Assembly (NCBI RefSeq): GCF_021347895.1
Contig: NC_067131.1
Span: 12,180,653 to 12,244,652, forward strand
DNA from: Acanthochromis polyacanthus
Lineage: Eukaryota > Chordata > Actinopteri > Pomacentridae
Length of the DNA stretch: 64,000 nucleotides
Reading direction: 5' to 3'
The position numbers and the translations under genes were made by a program. The notes below the pieces were generated by a model. That model had not been told where the DNA came from. It worked only from the letters and a program-made list of their open reading frames with translations, and did no database searches. This document shows positions 1 to 12,100 of the stretch, in pieces (position 1 is the stretch's first letter; every line of letters begins with the position of its first letter).

Positions 1-3000
1 ATTTACATCCAGACTTGCATGTAATTCTGTTGCAGTTGAATTATGTATTGCTTTTAGAGATATGTCTTAATTTGGAGAACTTGCAGCTTAGGTAGTAAAG
101 ACAGCTAGTTGATGACTGTAAAAGGGTTTACTGGCTCTCAGTAACTGAAGAGGAGGCAACAAATTGGCACATTAGTGCTATCTTCTGTTTGAAGTAAACA
201 CGACTGCTCGCATTTCCAAAATTGGCCATGTGTGCAAAGCAGTGAACTGCCACATTTATTTTGGTATGTTTTGCTGTGATTACACACAAGCTTCTTGTTT
301 TGGTTCACTGTGCGTTCCTATAGGGGTTCACACATATTTAACAAGTCTGCAAATAATGAACCAGTATTGTCAGCAGGATATTTGGAAGAAGTTTTCTCAC
401 TGGCTGCCAGGAATGCACTTCTGAGAACTATACACAGATGGAGTTAAACATGTCCAGTCGTGGGTCTGGGGATGTTTGAGCTGTAATCAAGCTGGGGATT
501 CTGCTGTGTGCACATAGCCGGACTTGTCTGTTCCTGAAACAACTGCCCGAGGGAGTGACGACTGAGAGAGAAGAACTTAAATGGATAGAATAGTGAGATA
601 ATGTCAGAGTTTGGGGCTTGCGGGTGCAGACTTATTGAGCTCTGCCAAGCTTTCATGCCATGTGTTTAATGAAGCAAGTTATGTAGATAGCTGTGATTGA
701 TTGACTGTTCGATATTATATACCAGTCATTTAATAAAATCTGGAAAACCATGTCTTGTGTAATAAAGTTGAGAAATACAACATGACATGTTTCAGCAAAT
801 CTAAGCTAAGCTGCCAAGATCATCTTTCACAGCAAAGCTTTGGCTTGATTATTATTATTGTTTCCTCTTTTTAATGGCCGTGCTAATGTCAAGATGTGAT
901 CTCAACATAAAATCTAGTATTATGGTTAGATTTGGAGTAGATTTTTGTTTTCCAGATTATGAAATGTGAAAGAAACTTTGCTTTGTGTGTTGGTTTACCG
1001 CATCAGAGAAAGAATATTTGGCAAAACACAGAGCAAAGTCACTCACAAAGTTATGGACTGTGTTTTTAATTACAGAGCACACAGAGACGAGTTGACATGT
1101 TGATGTGTTTGTCTTGCATGCCTATCACGTTAACTACTAATCCCGTCAGTTTTGTCGTTACGTTTGCTGCGTGTCACAGTCCAGCTGTGTAGTCTTGTGT
1201 ACAGGCACACCTATGCACCATACGAAAGAGGTCGCATAGATGGCGTTGTTGTCAGCTAATAACTCATCAGCAGATTTCCATATATACCTGGTTTATTTGT
1301 ATATTATGTTTATACCAACTTGTAGCTCATGATCGGAGTTTGATGGTGTTTTCCTTGCAGATCTTTCTAAATTCTATATTAACGCAATTTATCAAAAATT
1401 CCAGATTGACTTACATTTGCTAAACAGTTAGAGCTTCTCAGATAATCAGTGACCCTTCATGATCAGCATGTCTGAGTGACTGTTACAGAAATAGCATAAA
1501 GGAAGCCGGAGCTCAGCTGTCGCAGTGATAATGAAAACTGTCAACAGGTTTATCTCCCGCAGACAGGAATCCTTTGCGTGTAAAGTCACACTTGAAAAGC
1601 GACATTCCTGAATACTGCATTTTGACATTTACAATGAACAGTTTAAGCCAAGAAATACAGATTCTGTCATGCCCCACTACTTAACTTTTTATTTGTCCAT
1701 GTGCATGTGATCTCAGCCTTTTAGTTGCTTTATTCTAATTTAATAGTTAACACAGTGACGTTATGCTTCTTGGTTTGTTAGCTAATGTTATCAGCTGAAC
1801 AATAGCCCACACATAAGTGCACTGCTGCTTTGTCTGTCTATCAGTCTGCGAGCTAATAAGTAGAGAGACTTGGCAAGTGTGTGTTTATTATAAAGCAGCA
1901 TTATTGCACAAAATATGACTTACCGAAGATAATCGGAGTAGGAAAGATTTAACATTAGCTGAACACAACTCTCCGAGAAATTTCCTACACATGAGTGGGA
2001 GTGTTATTACGTAGTATTTTGGGTCGGATATTCTGGGTGTTCTTAAGCATGTGTAGTAAACACCAGTCATTGTGTTACTGGCTCAGTGGGGTGAGCCAGT
2101 CGCCTTGGATTAGAAACAAGACAGAATGGGATTGGGGCTAATTACTGTTGACATGGCTCAACCTTTACAGATTTGAAGAACCTCCAAAATGAATAACTCA
2201 GCTTTCTTAAAATTAAGCGCGCAACACGACATTTTTATCCTCGTTTCATCCTCTCGCTCCCTGTTTCATTGTCTCACTTAAGGCTTTGTGTGTATGGCAT
2301 AATTTAATGGAGAAAGAATGAAGAAGTTTGCTCTAAGTGTTTGATTAATGAAGCAGCTGCCTTGATTTGAATGTGTGTTTAACTTGTTTCTCCTTAACTT
2401 CTTTTCCTCACGTTTCATTCTTCTTCTCTGGTTAGTTTTGGCAGCGTAGACCCGATGCATGTCGTGCCTCACCTTTAGCTGACTGTCAAAGTGTGGGCGG
2501 GGTAGGTGAAGTGTCACTGAGTCCTGTGTTTGCAAAGGAAGGTTTAAGTGTCTTAGAACCAGATGGAATCAAACAACATCATCAAGATGTTCAAGCACAT
2601 TTTCACTGAGCCTTAAAGGGTACATAGTTTCATCAGTGTTGCAGCCAGAGATTAGCGCATTTTGCATTGCTTGAATACTGCAACACCTGCATTCGTTATC
2701 TACCATCACATTTCTTACCATCTCCAACTACATCATATTCACATGCCTTAAATATCTCGGGCATGCACATTCTGATTTCCACTACATCACAAAGCTGTAT
2801 GGAGGCGATCCAGCCCAAAACTAACAAAACTTTCCACTACAAGCAAACTCGATTCCAGAATTACTCTTAAAAGTACACTGCAGTAAAAACTACTTTTCAA
2901 CAATGTTTTAGGGCTCTAACATGACATCACTCCAAGAAAAAGTCAGACAGTAATGAGTCAGATCCACCATTTAAATATGATACTGTAGTTCCCATTTGGA

Positions 3001-3368
3001 ATTTGCCTGTTTGGCAGGATGGTGTCATTTGTCGCTGCAGCCTCGACAAGGTGCTCTGAGATACTTTCACTTCAAGTGATCATGCATTGCGTTTGTCACT
3101 GGTTTTGTAATCCATTTCCAATTCACAGTTCTTGCAGAGCACCACATCGCTGGGTCTCTGTCTAAAATACCCCCACTCCAATTCATGACAATAGACAAGA
3201 GTCTACACATACGGCAGGAAAACCAGTGGGGCTTATAGAAATGATTTCAAGACCTTAATCACAAACACAATTATACATAATATAGTGTGCAGTGAAATGT
3301 ATTGTTCACCTGTTCAAGACCGAAACACTAAGAATAATAAGAGTAAAGAATAAAACACACTATAGATA

Positions 3369-4202
3369 CACTCAACAAAAATACAAACGCAACACTTTTG
3401 TTTTTGCTCCCATTTTTTGAGATGAACTCAAAGATCTAAAACTTTTTCCACATGCACGCTATCACCATTTCTCTCAAATATTGTTCAAAAATCTGTCTAA
3501 ATCTGTGATAGTGAGCACTTCTCCTTTGCTGAGATAATCCATCCCACCTCACAGGTGTGCCATATCAAGATGCTGATTAGACACCATGATTAGTGCACAG
3601 GTGTGCCTTAGGCTGCCCACAATAAAAGGCCACTCTGAAAGGTGCAGTTTTATCACACAGCACAATGCCACAGATGTGGGAAGATTTGAGGGAGCGTGCA
3701 ATTGACATGCTGACAGCAGGAATGTCAACCAGAGCTGTTGCTGGTGTATTGAATGTTCATTTCTCTACCATAAGCCGTCTCCAAAGGCGTTTCAGAGAAT
3801 TTAGCAGTACATCCAACCAGCCTCACAACTGCAGACCACGTGTAACCACACCAGCCCAGGACCTCCACATCCAGCATGTTCACCTCCAAGATCGTCTGAG
3901 ACCAACCACTGTGTGATAAAACTTCACCTTTCAGAGTGGCCTTTAATTGTGGGCAGTCCAAGGCACACCTGTGCACTAATCATGGTGTCTAATCAGCATC
4001 TTGATATGGCACACCTGTGAGGTGGGATGGATTATCTCAGCAAAGGAGAAGTGCTCACTATCACAGATTTAGACAGATTTTGGAACAATATTTGAGAGAA
4101 ATGGTGATATTGTGTATGTGGAAAAAGTTTTAGATCTTTGAGTTCATCTCATAAAAAATGGGAGCAAAAACAAAAGTGTTGCGTTTATATTTTTGTTGAG
4201 TG
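3369..4202 (+). mobile_element. Tc1/mariner-type element, internal deletion derivative
   Basis: The 834-bp element starts CACTCAACAAAAAT and ends with the reverse complement ATTTTTGTTGAGTG. It is flanked on both sides by TA (3367-3368 and 4203-4204), the target duplication of Tc1/mariner transposons. The terminal inverted repeats are very long: 3369-3660 and 3909-4202, about 292 bp each with few differences. Between them only ~250 bp of transposase coding sequence remain, so the copy cannot encode its own transposase. Long-TIR Tc1 elements of this kind are common in fish. The insertion lies next to a short GATA run (4205-4219). Confidence 0.9.
3665..3916 (+). pseudogene. Tc1-like transposase, N-terminal DNA-binding part only
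   Basis: This 83-residue frame opens two codons inside the left terminal repeat boundary and reads into the right repeat, where it stops. It holds the first helix-turn-helix of the paired-like Tc1 DNA-binding domain (TRAVAGVLNVHFSTISRLQR) and part of the second region. The DDE catalytic domain, which makes up most of a ~340-residue Tc1 transposase, is missing because of the internal deletion. Inferred function of the remnant: none, or at most a DNA-binding fragment. Confidence 0.85.
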
Positions 4203-4227
4203 TAGATAGATAGATAGATATACAAGG

Positions 4228-4495
4228 TGAAGTGTAAACAGTATAGTGGATAGGATTTACAGGTTGATTGTCTATTTACCCTGGTATTCCAGGTTCAGCA
4301 GGCGGACAGCCTGTGGGCAGAAGCTCCTCCTCAACCTCTCCATGTTTGCCTTCAGGCAGCGGCAACGCCGCCCTGACGGCAGCAGAGAGAACAGTCTGTG
4401 GCCGGGGTGGGTGGGTTCACTCGCAATCTTCCTGGCCTTTAACCTGCAGCGTTTGTTGTAAACGTCCTGCAGGTTGGGGAGGGTGGTTCTTGCTT
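4228..4495. repeat. Interspersed repeat remnant (possible LINE/SINE-related), interrupted by the Tc1 copy
   Basis: The GC-rich block around CAGCCTGTGGGCAGAAGCTCC through CTGCAGGTTGGGGAGGG resembles a dispersed fish repeat. The AT-rich sequence just left of the Tc1 insertion (about 3290-3366) looks like its continuation, so the Tc1 element probably jumped into an older repeat. The family was not identified. The open frames over it (4246-4696) are by-products of its composition. Confidence 0.4.
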
Positions 4496-6131
4496 ATTAT
4501 AAGGAGTGACTGTACAAGGAAATCCTCTCTATCCACAATTTGGAAATTCTTTCATTTGTACGTGTTTTCCGTCAGTGATGCCAAAACATACTGGGGAGTT
4601 CTAAATTCTCCTGAAATCCTGTGCTGTGTACGACCACTATGGTCAGAGCACCTTGATATAATTATTTTTTATATAATTATTTTGACATGGTACTAAAGCG
4701 CAACGTTTGTCTGTTCTCGATGTGAGGGACATTGCGACCTGACACATGCTTATCGTAGTGTGGACAAAACTACACGCCCATCCGCTGTCTGCTTTCAAAC
4801 TCTGCACACATAGAATCAGAGAGCAACTTTAAACACTCAAAGAGCCGTTTGGAACCATTTCCTACAGAAAGAAAGCACTGGGAGCCACAAAACTCTTGGC
4901 ATTTAAAGTGAAGATAAAACTGCATAGATCGTTTTTTTTTTTACCTTTATGCTATGTATAAAAAAAAACCTATAACATATTGCATTTATGAAATCAATGA
5001 ATTGTCTAATCAGGCTTCATGTTTCTGAAGAGCAACTCATCCAAACAACTTCACACTTGACACTGTGCTCATTTGCATCCCGAACAACACACGTAGAAAG
5101 CGTGAAGCAGACAGGGTGATTGGGGAAACATGAAAAAATGACACATATACACGTGCTTCTGAATTATTAGTGAGATTTTTGGCACAATACAGGTGTAAAG
5201 TCCAACTAAAGCAACAACAGCTTCTTCTGTGACAGGATGACTTTGAAACCCCCTCCCCATATCTTTCTATTATCAGAGGCAGAGCTGTGACTGACAGTGT
5301 AATATGTTCATAATGATTCTTCTTATTTTGTCTGTTGTCATGTAAACATTATCACACTATCAGTTTCCTCCAGGAAAGGCAGACTGCAAATTTCCACCAT
5401 GCCCATACATTTACATAATCCTGTATCTCCTGCCTCTCTACAATGACCAGCTTTTCATTGCTTTTGACTATGGCAGCAGAACAGCTATAAACTCTGTTGA
5501 CTTATTACGAGACTTGAAAACACGTCACTGTTGTTTACCGTAATATTTGATACAATTTCCTTTGGTATTTTCTATAGCATGTAGAGACAGGAATGTCAAA
5601 ATCAGCTAAAAATGCCAAATTGTTCCTGATTTCGATCATGCAGCTGGAGTCTGTCTCCCCTTCTCCACTAGCCTTTGACCCCTCCCAGATGTCCACTACG
5701 ATTCTCTATTGTGTTAAAAGCAGTCTTTCCCCCTCCTCCTGTTACATCATCGCTGCTACCCCACAGGCAGCTGCTGTCCCCATCCATTTTTAACGCCCAT
5801 TACTTAGACATGAATGGCCACCTTCAGTTGCTACTTGGGCATTGCTGTTATATCATTTCCAACATGGGACTGGAAGAGCAACACGAGTAAATGCTGTACG
5901 CTGCATATGATATGAGGCACAGTAAGTGGCTTACTGTTTTTGGCTAGCACATGTTGGATGATCTGTTTTCCCGTCTGACTTGAGTGCACATTTGTGGATT
6001 CTAGTAATGTATGTAAGATTTATTTTCTTCCTCGTTTGCAAGCGTCAGTGTTACCACACATGTAATTCCTGTCATCACTTTATTATGTTAGAATGACCTC
6101 ATTTGTCTCTCTCTCTCTTGCTGTCTCCTAG

Positions 6132-9100
6132 GCTGCTGGAAAGTGGTGACACCAGAGACCCAAAGGGTAAGATGAACTCTCCACTTTCACTGCACTCACA
6201 TCTCTATTGTTCCACAGACAGTTGTACCTCTTCACTCATTCAATTCTGTCCATTACTCAGTGTGAAAGTAATACTGAGCTCATTGCTGATGTCAGATTAC
6301 CTACCAGCTTTAAAGATGTTGGTCTTTTAACACTCTTCCACTGAGGAGGAGTAAAGGAATATAAATCTGATGTGCTTGGCTCAGTTGTACTGCTGATGTA
6401 TGATTTAAAGTGAATGTTTTACCCTTAGGGGATGGTTTTCTATTTCAGAAAATAAAAGAGATATTATTTGGCACGTGCTTGCAGATGTTTTGTTCAAAGA
6501 CTTATATTAGATTACATTATGTGCAGTTACATTAGAGGCTTGTTTCAACCAGCCGGCTTCTGCTATAAAAAGAAGAAAATGCCATGTTTGCATATGGAAC
6601 TTTAGCTGCTTTTTCCTGATGACATTCAGCCACCTGAGCCCACAGCCTGAGCGTCTGTCAGTCCTTGTCATTGACCTTCTGCCTCTTTATTCGTTGGTTA
6701 GCCTAATTGTATGTTCCTGTGCTTACATATTTGCCTGCCTCGCTTTGTGTTTGTGTACTTGCCAGTCAGTGATGTGTGTGCGTAAAAGCAGAAAGGTGGA
6801 AACAAAGAGAGGTGATAGGAAGGCAAGCAAAAGGACAGTTATTTCACAATTTCAGGGAACATGAAGCAACATTGTGTAGCAGCACAGTAATGAAGTTAAT
6901 CCAGAAGTCTAAATTATTTTCATATTTAATCACAGTTTATTTCCTAATTGCGCGTTGAGACGATGGAGTTAAAGCTGCAGTGAATTACAGGTTATGTGTC
7001 AGAATGGAAGCAATTATGTTGCGGTTTCATTATGAGAATGAGAAGAACTTCAATAATCCCCGCAGGCACATTGTTTTGTAATAGCTACTGAATTTTACCA
7101 ATGTAAAAACATTTTAAATTAAATAAATTTAGAAGAAAGAGGAATTATTTGATGACTTAATGGCCTTTCAGTGGAATATTATTATGAGTTTAAGGCCATA
7201 TGTGCTTCTCTGGTTAGCCAGGAGACCTTGTAGAGGATGGGAGATATTGTCCATGATGGAAAAAAAGTTTTGACAACTTCCTCTTTTCAGCTGCATCATA
7301 TAGATTGTCCAGATCCACCTCCAGGGCTGAGCAGGCCTTCTGAATAAGCGTGTTGTTGTCATCCACTGTCAGGCTTTTGCCCGAGCAGACCACAGCTTCG
7401 ACAATGGCCCTGGCATCCACAGACAAATATACGTATACATATTGTATGCTAGTTCTCTAATCTGACACTTTTTTCAGCTCGGTTTTCTCCACGTACGTGC
7501 ACAGCAAGCATAAACTGTAAGTGACTCAGTGAGGTATCCATGTGTAAACAAATCACAGGCTTTATCCAAACACTGATTAGTGTACTTGACGGAGGCTCTT
7601 ATTCACTTACAGCAGCAGTGACTGTATCTTCTTCTTGGTAAAGCGATTCTGAGAGGGTGTGAAATTTAAAACACAACACAAAGACAGAAATGAACAAACA
7701 CTCTTCTGCAGACTGTCATACATGGCCATATATATTTTCACATTAAGTGGCTTCCTTGTTCTTTCAACATAACATTGATTTACTATATTTCATTGTTAAC
7801 TGAATGTGCACCAAATGGCTTTACTATTTTTTTTTAAATACTTACATTTTACATCACATTGTGTAAACATAAATCCACATTTAATTCAGATCTCTTGAAT
7901 CTTTTAGAATTAATCTGTTTTATGAAATTAGAAAATAAAGTGCATTCAGTGATTCATGGTTATGATTTTGTGATGAGGACTTGATTAATTTGGCAAACAG
8001 GATACAATAGTAATCATTTATTGTCTGTCTAGCCAGACTTTTAGATGTGCTGCTTAGAGGAGAAAAAGACCAATGTGTTTTTCTGGTTAGGAGACAAGAT
8101 GTGTTTGTGTGTCTGAGAGGCCATTGGCAGCGCATTCATACGGCTGATAGAGCTTCCTGTCCGAGCTGGCAGAGGAGTCGGCGTTCTGAGCCAAAATGCC
8201 TCTCATGATCGCATCAAGGGGTTCCCCGACCCTTCAGCTTTTCTGCAAGTCAGTGATAAAAGCATACAAACATTCAACTGCTTTCTAATGAACTCCTCAC
8301 CAAGTCGCAGTGGGACTGGTCCCGACATTATCATTGTCTTGTGCACAGTAGGTGACAGTGCCCATTGTGCATGTAGTGTCTATGTCAGCTGCAGCATGTT
8401 TACAGTAAATACTCTCTGTTTTGACTTTTTTCGGTGACTGAAGAATGTAAGCTTGGCCATAAGTTATAATATGCAAATGTGATGTTGTAATGAACTATTC
8501 TTCAGCTCCTTCTGGCTAGTGTTTATATATGTTCTATTAGATACTCTTAGGTCAAAGGACCATCCAATAACCTCTCAACGACTGTAAGTGAGCAGGCTTG
8601 TAAGATGGATGAAAACACTTACAGAAAAGTCTGTAAACTTAAGTGGAAGTTTTTCCGTCTCTTGAGTTTTTCTTTTCTTTTCTCTCTCTCTCTCTCTCTC
8701 TGTATCTACTTTGGACTTTGGATGGCTGATGATGATGTTAAAAAAGATTGGACTAAAGTCAAAACTATAAGAGTGTAGTCTGAGTGGAGTCACCACTCTG
8801 CAATGCTTAATGTTTCATCATCTGACTTAAATCATTCTAAGATCTGGACTACAGGGGAGCCTGGAAACATAAATCAAAACCGCAGCTTTCCCTTGGAAAC
8901 CTTGAGTTTGTCAGAGAAGTGCTATTATTTGGACTAGAAATGTCACATTGTCAAGGCAATAAAAACAGATTTAGAGTGAGTGGAAGAGTGGATTTAAGTG
9001 TGCTGACTTAAGAAATTTGTATTGTTTTGGAATACCATTAAATTTAATAGGTTTCTTTTGTTCAGATCAGAAGGTTACATTCTCAGGGCTGCTTTTGATT

Positions 9101-12100
9101 AGGCAGGCCTTGTTCTCTCTAACAACATATGCACAAACACAAAGTAAATGTATTGCCCTTCTTTAAAAAAAAAGTCAGATATCTCTTGCATTACTGAAAG
9201 ACTCACAGAATCCATGGATGCCAAAAGACTTTTCAGACTAAATTTGAGGTCAGCGGCTTTTTTCATTTACTTTTGTGGTGCAAAGACATTTTAGAAGCAC
9301 TGGTGAAACCAATATGATTTTCAGTTTCCTTTTGTCCACTTTACCCGAGTGAGAAAAACTTCCATTTGACCCAAAAACCTTTGGTGCGTGTGTGCACACA
9401 GCTCATCGACCTTTTTCGTGCTGCTTATTTTCAACAGGAAGAGATATCAGTGTGTAGGGAATTTGTGCGACTATGTTCGTGCCTGCATGCTATAAAATAC
9501 CTGTTAAGTCTGTCTTTGTGTGTTTATGCTCCAACAACACATTATGTTGTGGATACAAAACACATGCTGTCAATCTGGAAACTATATCTCAAGGTGACAC
9601 CCTGACTGAAGCATTTGCGCCGTTTGAATAAATGAATTCTCACTGTTGTGTTCACGGTCACCCTTACGTATGTGTGTGTTCCTTTTCAGTTGATGAGAAG
9701 CCTCTGGACTCAGCCAAGAGGAGTGTAGCTTCCAAGATGTCTCTTTTTAAGGTACGGTGTTTTGGTTTGCTCTCTGTCTCCCTTTTTGTAACGTTTTTGG
9801 ACTTTGTGTACCTGTTGTGGGGAAATAAAACTGTTTCCACAGACACATTGTGGGGACCCTCCTCCTTTTTACGAGCAAAAAACAACTCCACTTAAAGCTG
9901 CTGTCCGGAGTTTCCGTTTGTTTTCAATCTATGTATCATTTTTTAACAAAGCTTAAATGTGTTAGTCTAGTTCCATACTATAATATAAAGTTTGAATAAC
10001 GCGATATGAAAATTTATTCCTGAGCTCCGCCTTCCTCTCATAGACCCCCATGTTATTCCAAAAAGCGCCGGTTGCTGCCGACCAATCAAGTTCGAGCTTC
10101 AGCTTTGTCATGCTGTCAATCAACGGTTACGCGCACAGCAAGCAAGCCCATGCTGAGGTGGGCGAGCTACGCACTACGCAACCACGTGCACATTTGTTTT
10201 GCTTGTGGAGGAGAGAGCATCAGGGCTCAGCAACTTCCAGAAAAGTTGCCAATCCCACGGCTTGTCAGGCCAAGAGACTGCAGGACGTTTTTTGGCTCGG
10301 GGTGCTCGCGTCGCTCCCCGACCACGGCCTCCATAGCCCGCCTGACGGCTTCGTTTAGATGCCCGACCTCTGGAGGAAGATGTTGGGGCGTCTGGGACAT
10401 ACTCTTCGTCAGAGGAGTCATGCAATTCTGAACTCTAGATAGAAATAAATAAACAATCTAACACATATACACGCGTAAATGCACTAAGTCTGATAAACAA
10501 CGTCATCGAGAGGGATGCACGAGTGTAATCACATATTGAAACTTTACTCGTTCGTCCTAGCAGATTCATGTTATTTTGGTATTAGGACAGGTTAGACTCA
10601 ATACAGCATTCTAACGTAATTCCTTTATTATTTACTAAATGTACTAAATGTAGAAGAGGGGAAATCAGCAAAACAGGCGAGATGCTGCAGCACTCCGGGC
10701 ACTTCTCTCATGTACTGCGCCCGTGCACAAATAAAGGGGCGAAATCAGAGGGAGGGAGGCTGGGACCACCAGTGTTCTGGGAGACGCTGCGATTCAAACT
10801 CCGGACAGCAGCTTTAACATAAATCATTCAATTTCGATAGGAAGACTTGGCTTAAGGTTAGAGTAAGTTTAGATTTTTGTTCCAGTTTGGGGTTAGAATA
10901 AGTCTCTAGGAAATGAATGCAGCCCAATATGATGTCTCTGAAATGATAGAAACATTTATGACTGAGTCTATAGCACACAATCTATTGTGTGTCAAACATT
11001 TCCTTGCACATGTGTGAGGTCCAGTTTGCCTGATGTAGCCTGAGGAAGCACTTTCACACCCCAGCTGCATCTAAGCTGTATCCTCTTTTTTCCCCAAATT
11101 TAAATTTAGTAGCTGCAAAAATGACAGCAAAACCAAAGCCAAGGTTCAAAACATTAATTTATAAACTTACAGGTGATGTCACAGTTGCTGGATGTAAATT
11201 TTTTGAGTCTATGGTTATTTCTTCTAATTTCCCTCGCTGATTTACTCACAGCTTTTTCCACTGCAGCTGGTGTGCACTTCAAATCCCCTCTGGAAGTCAG
11301 CTCCATTAATAACAAATTGAGCCGGTCCGTACAGCACTGAGCTGTTCTGCACCTGGATGCACACTTGGCCAAAGTCATGACTTCAACTCACATAGTCCAT
11401 CAGGGTCTTGGAGCAGCAGTGGGAAGAAAAGTGTAGCAGGCTAAAAGATGCACTCAGGAACAAAGCTTTGATAACGTCCTCAATCCTAAGGGAGCTCTTT
11501 GCATGTGTGCTTAAGAATGAACTGAGTATGGGGCTTTCCCAGGCTGCTTAGGTTTCAGAAGTGGTTAGGTTTCATGACGTTTGATGTAAATAGCTGTTCT
11601 AACTTGGCCTTTACAGACCAGGAGCAGTGCCAAGGTTGGCCAAGTGAACCCAGATGGCAGCAAGTTGCTCCAACCAAAAAACTTGCTGGGAAAACAGGCT
11701 CCCACAAAGAGGCTATCCTAAAATTTCACTGCTAACCCCCACTACCTCCTCCATTCTTTGTCCTGACCCAAATCTGTTGTTTTAAGGTGTCTCACTTGAC
11801 CGTCATCAGCAGTGACAGATACCTCTTTTCTGTCTTCACTTTTTCCTTATCACTCACTTCTCCTCCATATTTCACTGATGAAAACCGGTGAGTCAGTGTC
11901 TCCATCACAAGAGACAGAGTTACAGCATGTCTGCTTTCCAGCACAGATGGAGGAAATAAAATATGTACATGGAGACTCCTGGAGAGAGATACAGCTCATT
12001 TATATTTGGAGTTCCATGCATGTGGAAGAATCTGTTTTGCAGAAGGCAGTGCATCCTTTCGAATGGAAAATATGTTCCTTCTTTATAATCAGTGAGCTTC

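Larger units (their letters stand above)
1..6131. other. Non-coding: probable svil intron with repeats
   Basis: I found no exon that can be joined to the svil exon at 6132, which must be preceded by an exon ending in phase 2. The stretch is AT-rich and holds the Tc1 derivative at 3369-4202 and older repeat sequence around it. The open frames here are short and show no recognisable domain. Confidence 0.6.

Noticed and set aside
10050..10431. Two + strand frames of 102 and 119 residues
   Set aside because: Inside the TTAA element and overlapping the - strand remnant; probably a composition effect of the CpG-rich interior.
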